Origin: Ctena decussata
Taxonomy: Eukaryota; Mollusca; Bivalvia; Lucinida; Lucinidae
Assembly (NCBI GenBank): GCA_963989385.1
Contig: OZ022501.1
Span: 97,076,979 to 97,140,978, forward strand
DNA: 64,000 bases
Direction: 5' to 3'
In this document: one piece after another, positions 1 through 11,700 of the stretch
Position numbering within the stretch: the stretch's first letter is position 1
Layout of the letters: the number at the start of each line of letters is the position of its first letter
Notes under the pieces: generated by a model
The model's input: the letters and a program-made list of their open reading frames with translations, nothing else
Told to the model about the DNA's origin: nothing
The model's database searches: none
Program-made: the position numbers and the translations under genes

Positions 1-419
1 CACTGAAATTGCCACCAAAACAGTGGAATGAGACTAATGGAATCTGAGTCTGGCGTGCATTTGCTGACTTTTTCATTACATGCCACAATGTCAACATCTA
101 AGAGTACACATATCTCCAATAAAAGGCCATCGGCCAAGTGTCACCCGACGTTTGAAATGTGTCACAAACTGCAGCCCTTTATTCCGTTTCAGAGTAACTG
201 TATGGCCAAAACAAGAAAATATGTGTACAACAGAATCTGGTAAGGAAATAATAATTGAAGCATAAGCAAAGACATATACCCAATTACTGGGCCTCTATGA
301 GCCTACTGAGGTTACAAAATACTTAAGTTGAGGACTGGGCGTATGTGTGTAAAATCAGGTTACTGAAACTTTAGGCCCTTACAGAATGCCTAAACATCAA
401 GACCATATACCCAATAACA
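1..419. other. no feature seen; CC2D2A intron or gene interior
   Basis: AT-rich sequence without a convincing exon on either strand. The small open frames are short and have no splice context. Confidence 0.5.
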
Positions 420-1190
420 AAATAACAAGGGCCATAATCCTCCTAATATGAATCTGATGAAAAATGAACATTGCATTTATGAAGATTCAGCCCATTAATA
501 TGAATAGTTCTTGAGTTATCCTTTTACATTTTAGTGAATGTCTATTATCTATGAAAGGGGAATAACTCTGTCACTAATAAATTTAGCATATCCTAACAAT
601 AATAAGAATACTCAATTTACCAAATGCTAATAGCATACTAAATTTCAGCTCTCTCGGTCAAACGGTTCAAAAGTTGGAAAATTGCCAAAAACGACAAAGG
701 GCCATAACTTTGTAAAATATTGGGCAATTGAAATTCCAAAATCACATGCACATCTTCAGATCATGATGAAACATTCTGCAAAATTTCAAGTCAATCTGAT
801 AAAAGATGTGGCAGGAGTTGCGGGGACAAGGTCTGAGTCAGCAAGGGCCGTAACTCCATCAAAAATGGCCGAAACAAAAACCAAACACCACATGCACATC
901 TTCATATCATAAGAATATAATCTGTAAAATTTCAAATCAATCCGATGAAAGATGTAGAAGGAGTTGCGGGGACAAGATTTCGGATGGACAGAAAATGCCA
1001 AAAACGACAAAGGGCCATAACTTTGTAAAACATAGGGCAATTGAAATTCCAAAATCATATGCACATCTTCAGATCATGATGAAACATTCTGCAAAATTTC
1101 AAGTCAATCTGATAAAAGATGTGGCAGAAGTTGCGGGGACAAGGTCTGAGTCAGCAAGGGCCATAACTCCATCAAAAATGGCCAAAACAA
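420..1190 (+). repeat. tandem-core element, family C, left part
   Basis: Two copies of a unit with a 313 bp period (units start near 682 and 995), with phrases such as ACAAAGGGCCATAACTTTGT. The element is interrupted at about 1,190 and resumes at 4,812 in the middle of the same unit. It is non-coding; the open frames here are by-products of the repeat. Confidence 0.75.
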
Positions 1191-1737
1191 AAATAAACAA
1201 GAGCTGTCGCCTGACAGCATAGCTCACCTGAATTGGTGCTTGCCCATCACACAGCCGCTATGGTGGTGTGGACTGCTATGCATAAAACTTCAGGCAAGGA
1301 TGTCAATAATGAAAACACATTTATAAACAAAAGCTATCTCAGAAATAAGTCTTAAAATAAAATTAAAATAAAAAAAACGAAATGAAAGTTCAAAGTCCAC
1401 AAGCTTGAGGTAAAAAAAACTGATGGGTAGGGGGTGTGGGTGGGGGGAGGGGGGGGGGGGGCTATGTGGACTGCTAGGCAAGTATGTCCATAATGAAAAC
1501 ACATTTATAAACAAAAGCTATCTCAGAAATAAGTCTGAAAAATTAAATTAACATAAAAAAATGAAATGATATTTCAAAGTCCATGAGCTTGATGTAAATG
1601 AAACTAAAGGGTAGGGGGTGGTGGGGGGGCTATGTGGCCTGCTATGCATAAAACTTCATGCAAGCATGTCCATAATGAAGACACATTTATAAACAAAAGC
1701 TATCTCAGAAATAAGTCTTAAAAATAAAATTAAAATA

Positions 1738-3796
1738 AACAAGAGGACCATTAGGTCCTGAACGCTCCCCTGATCGCTGAGACTTTAATGTGTTATGAAC
1801 TTTTTGGACATTTGTTTTCGCTATGAATTTACCGATCTTTTGTAGACATAAAATAACAGTGCCAAAATGGTGATAGCAAAACAACCAGACCTAATAGTTT
1901 CTGAGAAAAAGAACTTTAAATATTCAACACAAGTGACCACTGGCCAAGGTCACTAAATGACCTTGACCTCTTGAATTCAAAGGAATTGAATTCAATTGCA
2001 TTTTCATATCATAGTGTCTAATAGCAACAGAAAAATGCAATTTTACAGCTTTTCCCATTCAAAAGCCTGAGGGGGTAAATTAGACCTTTCCAGATAAATG
2101 GTCAAGGTCAACTCAGGATCATCAGTTATATAAACTTTGCAGTACTAGAGTCTTAGATGCTACATACCAACATGCAATCGGCCCCATGGTTCTGCAGAAG
2201 AAATTTTTTTATGGTTTTAACCATATAGGGGCATGGCCGTCATCTTAGTCATGTGATGTGGAAATAATATATAAACTTTCTTTCCCACTTTGCCTGAGGG
2301 CTGCATATGAAATTTAATTGAAATTGGCCCAGACATTTCAGAGGAGGTCCTTTGAAAATAATGACAGATACGGGACCTTTGGCCAGTCACTTAATGACTT
2401 TGACCTCTAGAATTCATACAGATTGTACTTGAATGCATTTCCATATCACAGAGCACAATAGAAGCAGAAAATTCCAATTTTTCAGTTTTTCCCATTCAAA
2501 AGCTTAAGGGACCAAATTTGACCTTGCCATAAAATAGGTCATGGTCAAGTCAGGGTCTTCATTTATATAAACTTTGTAGTACTAGAGTCCCAGATGCTAC
2601 ATACCAAGTTTCAAGGCAATCGTCCCAGCGGTTCTGGAGAAAAAAGATTTTTTAAGGATTTTACCATATATGGGCATGGCGGCCATCTTGGTCATGTGAC
2701 CTGGACCAAATATATAAACTTTCTTTCCCCCTTTGCCTGGAGGCTGCATATGAAGTTTAATTGAAATTGGCCCAGTAGTTTCAGAGAGAAGACCTTTGAA
2801 AATGTTGACTGACAACAGACAGGTGACCTTTGGCCAAGGTCATTAGATGACCTTGACCTCTAGAACTTCATAGGGGTTGAATTTGAATGCATTTCCATAT
2901 TACATAGCACAATAACATCGTAAAAACTTACTTTTTCAGTTTTTCCCATTCAAAAGCCTAAGGGACCAAATTTGACCTTGCCATAAAATAGGTCAAGGTC
3001 AAGTCAGGGTCTTCATTTATATAAACTTTGTAGTACTAGTTCCCCAAATGCTACATACCAAGTTTCAAGGCAATCGGCCCAGTGGTTATGGAGAAAAAAG
3101 ATTTTTTAAGGTTTTTACCATATATGGGCATGGCGGCCATCTTGGTCATGTGACCTGGACCAAATATATAAACTTGCTTTCCCCCTTTGCCTGAAGGCTG
3201 CATATGAAGTTTAATTGAAATTGGCCCAGTAGTTTCAGAGAAAAAGACCTTTGAAAATGTTGACAGACAACAGACAGGTGACCTTTGGCCAAGGTCATTA
3301 GATGACCTTGACCTCTAGAACTTCATAGGGGTTGAATCTGAGTGCATTTACATATTACATAGCACAATAGCAACGTAAAAACTTACTTTTGCAGTTTTTC
3401 CCATTCAAAAGCCTAAGGGACCAAATTTGACCTTGCCATAAAATAGGTCAAGGTCAAGTCAGGGTCTTCATTTATATAAACTTTGTAGTACTAGTTTCCC
3501 AGATGCTACATACCAAGTTTCAAGGCAATCGGCCCAGTGGTTCTGGAGAAGAAGATTTTTTTAGGTTTTTACCATATATGGGCATGGCGGCCATCTTGGT
3601 CATGTGACCTGGACCAAATATATAAACTTTCTTTCCCCCTTTGCCTAGAGGCTGTATATGAAGTTTAATTGAAATTGGCCCAGTAGTTTCAGAGAAGAAG
3701 TCCTTTGAAAATGTTGACGACGGACGACGGACGACGGACGCCGGAGACTACCATCCTATAAGCTCCCCCGGAGCCTTCGGCTCAGGGGAGCTAAAA
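1738..3796 (+). mobile_element. tandem-core element, family B, inserted in family A
   Basis: Starts ACAAGAGGACCATTAGGTCC and ends GGAGCCTTCGGCTCAGGGGA then GCTAAAA. Sub-terminal inverted repeats are GCTCCCCTGA and TCAGGGGAGC. The core holds about four units with starts near 1,936, 2,375, 2,826 and 3,281 (period 439-455 bp), each with GCGGCCATCTTGGTCATGTG or a close variant. A GACGACG repeat precedes the 3' end. Family A sequence resumes directly after it. Confidence 0.78.
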
Positions 3797-4681
3797 AAAA
3801 ATGAAATGAAATTTCAAAGTCCATGAGCTTGAGGTAAGGAAACTGACGGGTAGGGGGGAAGGGAGGGGGAGGGGGGGGCTAGGATGTATCAAAACCCTGA
3901 ACCATTATCTAACATCAGTCCAAGTATTAGTATCAACTGAGTCCATCATCGTGGCACTGTGAAATTATGTCTTCATAAATTTAAAACTTTGACCAAAATC
4001 TTTAAGACAAAATTCTACGTCGATGACCTTGACTTCAAGGTCATCCAGTGGGGTAAGTATAAGGTGTTTTGTAAAAACTCAAAAAAGTGTCTAACACCAG
4101 TTCAAGTATAAACTAAATCTCTGCAAAGCATTATGAATCAGTATGCAATTACAAAACTTTAATAAAGACCAAAATTTCCTAAGTCCCTGACCTTGACATC
4201 AAGGTCACTGAGCGGGGTTGGGGTAGTATTCTGTAGCTCTAACTACAGGGCAAATATAAAAAGAATTCATCAATGGGTTCAGAAGATATGTGTCTTTAAA
4301 GACTTTAACCAAAACATCCAATCAATAAAAAGACAATTTTCTAAGTCCATGACCTTGACATCAAGGTCACTGAGGGGGGTGGGGATAGTACCTTCGAAAA
4401 CTTTAGACCAATATCTAACTTCAGTGCAAGTATCAAAGGAATCCATCCATGGATTAAGGAGATATTGGGCTTTATAAAACTTTAACCAAAACATCCAGTC
4501 CAAAAAAACTCCCAATTTTCTAAGTCCATGACCTTGACATCAAGGTCACTGAGTGGGGTGGGGTGGTACCCTGTTAAACTTTGGACCAATATCTAACTAC
4601 AGTGCAAGTATCAAAAGAATCCATCCATGGGTTAAGGAGATATAGGTCTTTAAAAAACTTTAACCAAAACATCCAATTTGA

Positions 4682-4768
4682 ACGCGGACGCGAACACGGA
4701 CGCGGATGCTGACGCTGACGCGGACGCGGACACGGACGCTGACGCTGACGCAGACGCGGACGCCGTGG
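4682..4768 (+). repeat. GACGCG minisatellite of family A
   Basis: Imperfect GACGCG/GACGCT hexamers, translating on the minus strand as Ser-Ala repeats. The same block recurs at 26,923-26,985 and in short form at 27,236-27,266, each time just before the element's 3' end. Confidence 0.85.
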
Positions 4769-4811
4769 TGACAACAATAGCTCTTCCTGAACTTTCATTC
4801 AGGCGAGCTAA

Positions 4812-5010
4812 AAACCACATGCACATCTTCATTTCATAAGAAAACAATCTGTAAAATTTCAAATCAATCCGATGAAAGACGTAGGAGGAGTTGCGGGGAC
4901 AAGATTTCGGACGGACGGAAGGACGGATGGACGGACGGACTGACACACGGACGGACGAGGGTCATTTCTATAGTCCCCCTCCGCCTACGTCGGGTGACAA
5001 CAAAAAGGAT
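4812..5010 (+). repeat. tandem-core element, family C, right part and 3' end
   Basis: Resumes at CCACATGCACATCTTCAT and matches 888-990. It then ends with a GGACGGAC minisatellite (about 4,910-4,960) and a GTCCCCCTCCGCCTACG terminus. Confidence 0.7.
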
Positions 5011-5079
5011 ATGGGTATGAGTGCTGATAGTCTACAACTGTTTGCTTGACTTCACCATGGTGTTAACTACAGCAAGAGA

Positions 5080-5480
5080 ACAGGGGCTCACAGTCGGCCA
5101 CAGCAACTGCCTAATGACATCAAACTTATCATAAATGCAATGTATGATGCAAATGTAATACAAATTTGTGATCTTGACCTTAGCTCAGCAGCAGCATCCA
5201 GATGATGTAACATACAATTCAGCTTTATCGCACAGCTTATTACATGCATTGCAGCCCATGTCTCTGCAACTGCTATAGAGACATCATTTACCAAATATGA
5301 AAAGAATCTGACATGCAGTATAGAGATATGGGCAAGCAAAAAGGTGCTATGGGCGTGGCGACAAATTGTGCAACAATGAAAATGTGTTAGTCCGAAGTGA
5401 TGACACCTGACCCCAGCAAGGCATATGACCCAGAAGTTCAGCTGTTCAATACCAACAATATCATGATCCAAATGTGAAAA
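5080..5480 (+). repeat. dispersed repeat related to 43,560-43,880
   Basis: Shares phrases such as TTGACCTTA-(G)-TCAGCAGCAGCATCC and 'ATGATGT(c)AAC' with the block at 43,560-43,880. The open frame on the minus strand (5,088-5,471) has no recognisable protein and lies wholly in the repeat. Confidence 0.5.
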
Positions 5481-5755
5481 GAATAAAACTGCTCAAAAAC
5501 GTTTTATACAAAACTTAAAAATAAGTTGACAAGACTGACTGATAGATGGAGAGATGGATGGCTGGAGGGACTAATAAATGGAAAGACAAAAACTGTATAT
5601 GCTCAGACATATGTTTTATATTACCATAACATGTATTTGTTTGGTTCAAAGTAGTCAGCATCTGCATGTGAGTTTGATGTTTCATGGTTCAGACACCAAA
5701 AGCAGCTGATATTGAAATTTCAAGTGTAACATCAAAACTGATAATTCACAGTTAC

Positions 5756-5795
5756 CTTCAGCTTTTCCAGGTTTGGGTTTTTTGGCCTCTTCTTC
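5756..5795 (-). CDS. CC2D2A: CC2D2A coding exon 10 (last one in the window)
   Basis: 40 nt, phase 0 to 1, acceptor TTACAG, donor GTAACT. It encodes EEEAKKPKPGKAE plus the first base of a Gly/Ala/Val/Glu/Asp codon. It continues the acidic linker. No later exon was found between 5,755 and 1, so the next one should be off the left edge. Confidence 0.72.
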
Positions 5796-8700
5796 CTGTA
5801 AGTATCAAATTTAGCTAAATATCTGACTGCCGTGACTAATAACATGCATAATAATTATGCCAAGATTTGATTTGAAAATGTGTAAATAACTGCTGGCAGA
5901 CCTGCAAATAGTGAAAACCTTAAGTGCTGTCTACTCCTTATTTGCTAAATTTAATGTCAAACTGGCTCTTTTCATGGGCAACCTCACCCAAATAAGTCAT
6001 TAACTCCATAAACATAGACAGATTTAGTTCTTAAAGAAGAATTACATTTATAATTGGTTAAACCTGTTGATGAATCCATGACCCGTATGAGATCAAACGT
6101 CAAGTGGTGGAATTGCCAAAGCGAATAGCCACAAAAGCAGAAATGGATGCCATGCATACCGAAGATATTTAAATAGAAATCCAAAAATATTTGGCCATTT
6201 TCAATTTTGCTGTTCCATGAAAACTGGAAGGCTGCAAAAATTATCACACAGTATTTCATGTCCCAATTTTTAATTTCATCATGATCATTTCAAATTATTC
6301 ATTAATTATAGCATATAACCAGAGCTCTAGATAAGAGGGAGTATTTGGTGATAATTAGGGATAATTTTTGTTAATTCTACATAAAAACATATGTTGTGAC
6401 CCCTCATCTGAACTGTCTCATCGAGATGGTTCAGATGAGGGGTCACAACATATTGTTTCGATAATAAATAAGAAAAATTATCCTTAATTATCATCTAATA
6501 CTCCCCCTTATCTAGAGCTCTGATAACAAACTTTCTCCTCTACCCCATGGATTTTTTGATAAACAGGCCTGAGGAAAAAATAAGAAATGTGACTCACCTC
6601 CCCTTCTTTGGGTTCACTAGGTCCTGGCTCCTCTTCCCCCTCTTTTGCCTCCTCCCCTTCCTTTTTCTCTTCTTTCTTCTCCTTCTTTTCTTCTTCAGCT
6701 TTTTCAACAGCTTCTTCCTTTTCTTCCTCTGGTTCAGGGTCCCAGTTACGAGTGAAGAAATCAAATGCTTCCTCTGCAGTTGGCATATACACACCCTAAA
6801 GACGAAAATTAGTTGATATTATTTCAGTAGTTAACAGATTGTAACAAACCTTATCCTCTTCGACTGAAATCATCTCGTTTAGCTATACAAGTGGTCAGCA
6901 AACACAACTGCTGTAACAGCAAATCTATCAAGAACATTAGATCAGTAGCAGGAAAATATTTCAAAATTTTGAATTTTCATGGTTTCACAGAGCCCATATC
7001 TTGAAAATTTCCGCTGAAGCAGTATAAATAATGCCATATATGTCCACAACAATCTAAAGCCACCATTCCCTAAAATGTCACAAGAGTATGTTGGCTTGCA
7101 ACTACAGTCAACTCCCGATATCTCGAACATTGATATCTCAAAATATCTTCTTAAATCAAAGAATATATATCCTATTTTCATGTACATTTCAACTCCTGTT
7201 ATATCAAACTACTGATATCTCAAAGTAAATTTTCTGGTACCAGAAAATTTACTTTCAGATATCAGTAGTTTGGGCTGAAATTTGACTTCGAGATATCGAG
7301 AGTTGACCGTAGTATAAAATGCAACTTTAAGATACATGGCATCCATTATAAACAATATACCGTATTTATTCCCATATAAAATTGTGTTTTTCTGTCTCTA
7401 AAATGACCCCAAATATCTATTAGAATCAATTTTACAAAATTCAGCTATGAGATAGAATTAACCCTTCTAAAATAATTCCAAAGATCTACATCCATCTTAT
7501 AAGATGGACGTAGATCTCTGGGATTGTTTTTGGACGGGGAAACCTATCTTTTAACTGAAAAAAAAAAGGGTATCACAGAAAGTAGACACTTACCTTTAAT
7601 TTTCCTTCTGCAGCTTTCTTTTTCCTTTCTTCTCTAGCTTTCCTCCTTTCTTCTGTCATTCTTTCTAGAGCTTCAGCATCCAGCTGGTCATAAAATTGAG
7701 AAAAGAAACAATTCTTACACATGTATTTTAGATAAATGGATACATCATCATGGTGTTCTAACATTTTTTACCAAAGAAACCACCTGTTGTGACTGCCTAT
7801 TCGCTTCCCTGGATGACTTAGCCCTTCAAAAGTAAGGGTTAAACACTTCAAGGAAAGAATCTGATCCCCAAGGAAGCAAATTTTTTCCTTTATTGGAAGT
7901 CACCAATAAAATGATACAAAATCTTCTGGGTAAAAAGACCAGTGATAAGCAAAACTGATTTTCAGCTTAAAATGTCCTTCATTTATTTCAAAGTCATGTG
8001 CAGTATGCCACTTTCAAATCAAGATGGCTAAAGGTGTGATGAGACTTTATATTACTGTACCTACTAGCTTTGATTCTCACATATATCATATAACACACTG
8101 TTTTTATGAACTGTTACAAAACTATAGTACATACCCCTTCATCAAACCTGGTTGTAGCTAATTTGTCCTGCTGCATTCTCCTCTCACGTCTGTGCTCTTT
8201 TTCTTCAGCCTTCACTTCTAACATTGCCTCATCCTTAAAGTAATAATGGGTTATGCATTAAATTTACATTTATTTTTTATTCAAAATAATTTTCTTTACT
8301 GTAGATATTCACACAACTTATCTATTTCTATAAAGGACAATCTATCTTCAAATTTGAACAAATCTGTAAGTCAAAGCTCTTGACATGGATGCAAGCAATT
8401 CTGCTATTTGAAATGAATTAAAGGTGAATGGGTACAGCCTCATGTTTTTCTGCCACTTTTGCAAAGGAGTCTAACCTATGTGACTTCCGTGTTTTTTTCC
8501 CTGGATGAAGAGCCCTTCTAAAATGAATCCACTATTAAAGGAAAGAATCTGCTTCTATGAGAGCAGATTCTTTCCTTTAAAACTGGACCAACATTGAAAA
8601 GGGAAGCAAAAATGAAAATGCAGAGTTGCATCTTCTCAAAGTGTATCTATACCCCTTAATGAAAAATAATACGTATATTTCACTTCCGCTTCATGCAGGC

Positions 8701-11700
8701 AAGACACAAACTCTCATTACCTGTATTGCTATGCATTAAGGCTCTGTTGCCACTGGATGAAAAGTTTCAAGGTTGATATTCTGCTGTGGAAGTATATTAT
8801 ATTTCAATTACATGAACAACAACATACCTTAGCTTTCTGAAGTCGATCTCTCATTTTCAACCTCAGTGAAGCCATTCTTGGGGTCTTGGTTTCTGGCTCC
8901 GGCTCAGGTTTAGGTTCTATCACTGGTGAAGGGGGACGGGGTGGGGGCTCTGCTGCCTCTTCAGTAGGCTCAATAGGAGCTGAAAAGTTGAAATGAAATC
9001 TAATAGTGGAAGGTCAGAAGTGCCTGTATACACAGTATATTCTTGCATATATACCTATGCCCATAGCTGTTTGGAGCCATGGTCAAATCATGGAATTCTA
9101 AGCCTGTCTGAATATTGTTTGGATTTTTTTTTATTCATATTTCATTAACATCATTAGTGCATCTATTTTGGAATGAAGTCAAAATTCACTATAAATGACT
9201 ATTTTCATCATTTTTTGATAACTTTTCCATGAAGTCATACTATGAGATGCATGACTAGTGACCATACATGTTTATTCCATTGCAATACATTTTGCTGAGT
9301 TCCTCAGAAGAAGTTTGAACAATCTGCTGATGCCTTGTATTCAACCAACTTCCCGCGGATTTGGCAAATGTCTATGCAGGAGAAAACATATGATCTCTGT
9401 CAGATATTCCCCACACTGAAACTGAAGCACCCAAGGAAATTGTGTCCCAAAGAGCATACTGATCCACATTTCAATTGCATGTCAGTTGGCTTATAATGTT
9501 TGGACACCACATTGGACTGTTAAATCAAACAGATCACAGTCTATAAGCATGAGAGCAATCTATTCAACTAAAGCTGATGATAGCTACTCAGTTTCAAACT
9601 TATGGTTATTACCATGCTTAAAGCTGCGAGTACACTGTTCAACGTGAATGGAAACACACTTTCGGGAAGCAAAGTTGCCAATTTTCATTTTTGCCTTCCT
9701 TTTCAAATAGGGTCTACTCTTAAAGGAAAGAATTTGCTCCTATAGGAGCAAATTTTTCCTTTAAGAGTAGACAAAATTTGGAAAGGCTATGTCTTCCAAA
9801 GTTTTCCTTTAAGAGTAGACAAAATTTGGAAAGGCTATATTTGTCTTCCAAATTTTTCCTTTAAGAGTAGACAAAATTTGGAAAGGCTATGTCTTCCATA
9901 GAAGCAAACAGAGAAACACAACAGTTGTCTCCCTTTGTAAAAATGGCAGGAAACACTGAGGTGTACCCATACACCTGAAGGTGCTTTTAACATTTTGATT
10001 AATTAAGGTACCTACTTTCTTCAACCTTTTCCTTCTTCTTCCTTAGTCTCTTCACTTCACTCTCTTCCCCTTCCTCCAACTCTTTAGGGCTCCCAGGGGG
10101 CTCTGACTCCCTAAACGTCGCCACAGCCTCCTCCCTAACCTCCTCCTCTCCCTCCGGCATTGGAAGAGTTCCGTCGTCGGCAACCTCTGTGACCCGACTC
10201 TCCTCCATTTCTTGCCGCACAGACTCCTCCACTTTTTGTTTACTTCTCTTCTTAACATCTTTAAGTTCCCGAGCCAAATCATCTTTTGGAGATATAAGAT
10301 CTGCAGCCAGCTATAGAGTAGTAGATGTAAAGAATTTTTTATAGTATGTACTATGGCACTCGCTTATTTGGGTACCAGAGCTCTAGATAAGACGGCGTAT
10401 TTGATGATAATTAAGGATAATTTTTCTTATTTCTCATCGAAACCATATGTTGTGACCCCTCATCTGAACCATCGCGTCGAGACGGTTCAGATGAGGGGTC
10501 ACAACATATGTATAATGCAGAATTAACAAAAATTATCCCTAATTATCACCAAATATGCCCTCTTATCTAGAGCTCTGGGTACTTCTTTTGAAAACTAAAT
10601 AGAGCTCCGGTAAACTGGGGCTACTTTTTTCCCTCATTAGAGCTACCTCAGTGAGGTGATTTCATTCCAGTATTTTTTTTTACATAGAAGTAACAGGAAT
10701 TACCTCAGAATTAAACCAAATACAGCTTAACCGTAGATGGGTAAACTAACTTAGGCAGCCAACTTTTCCAGACTTCAAGGTTGTCAAAATCAGTTAATAT
10801 CTGTCATTCCCTTAGGTAACTTCTTATCTGAAAACATTTTCAGATCTTTTAAAATGCTCCCATTGTGGCTGATTTAATTTATGAATTCACTCTTAAGGAA
10901 AATAAATTCTATTTTTTTTACTGTATTTCTATAAAATGTTGAACATAGTACAGTTTACAAGACATAACCATAATGTCTTAAGAGCTAGCAAGAGACAATT
11001 GTAATGATATCCTATAAAATGTTGTTTCTGAAGAGTATAAAAATAGCATTCAAATTTACACCAAAGATAGATGGGCTTGTCTGAAGCTTACCTGTCTCTT
11101 CTTTTTTCTTCTTTTAGTCTTAAGTGTGGAAACTAGAGCATCAGCTTCCAATGTCTCATCGATGATCTAAAAATACACACATATTGACAATGTCAGTCTG
11201 TATGGTCCCTTAGCGGCCCATATATAGAGAATACCATGTTAGTGTCTTTTGATATCACGTTTATCAGGCGAGACCAGAAACAGCGTAGAAATGGTGAGGC
11301 TTGCCCAGCCAGTCCGACGTGTTTCTGGTCGAGCCTGATAAACTTGATATCTAAAGACACTTACATGGTTTTCTATTTATCATGCATAATTTAAAGATTT
11401 TGAGGCACAAAAAGCCTCAAGAAAATGAAAAACAAACGTAGTTTTGTTGGAACTTGCTGACGTTGTGAATGCGTTATGACGTAAATCGGTGACGTCATTT
11501 AACCAATCGAACATTGTTTTCATGACCAATGTCAGTATGTTCGACCTGATAAACTTGATATCTAAAGACACTTACATGGTTTTCTATTTATCATGCATAA
11601 TTTAAAGATTTTGAGGCACAAAAAGCCTCAAGAAAATGAAAAACAAACGTAGTTTTGTTGGAACTTGCTGACGTTGTGAATGTGTTATGACGTAAATCGG

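Larger units (their letters stand above)
1191..4811 (+). mobile_element. tandem-core element, family A, inserted in family C
   Basis: Begins ACAAGAGCTGTCGCCTGACA and ends with a small hairpin (CCTGAA-CTTT-CATTCAGG) then CGAGCTAAAA. Sub-terminal inverted repeats are visible: TAGCTCACCTGAAT near the start and ATTCAGGCGAGCTA at the end. The core has about 181 bp tandem units (4,166-4,680) containing CCATGACCTTGACATCAAGG, then a GACGCG-type minisatellite. It carries no transposase. It resembles bivalve pearl/HINE elements, which are non-autonomous Helitron relatives (inference). Family B is inserted within it. Confidence 0.75.

Noticed and set aside
4650..4946. Ser-Ala repeat protein on the minus strand
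   Set aside because: A translation of the GACGCG and GGACGGAC minisatellites at the ends of mobile elements.
5088..5471. 127-codon open frame on the minus strand
   Set aside because: Lies wholly in a dispersed repeat with a relative at 43,560-43,880; no recognisable protein and no splice context.
6547..6816. Phe/Leu-rich open frame on the plus strand
   Set aside because: A shadow of the Glu/Lys-rich CC2D2A exon 9 on the other strand.
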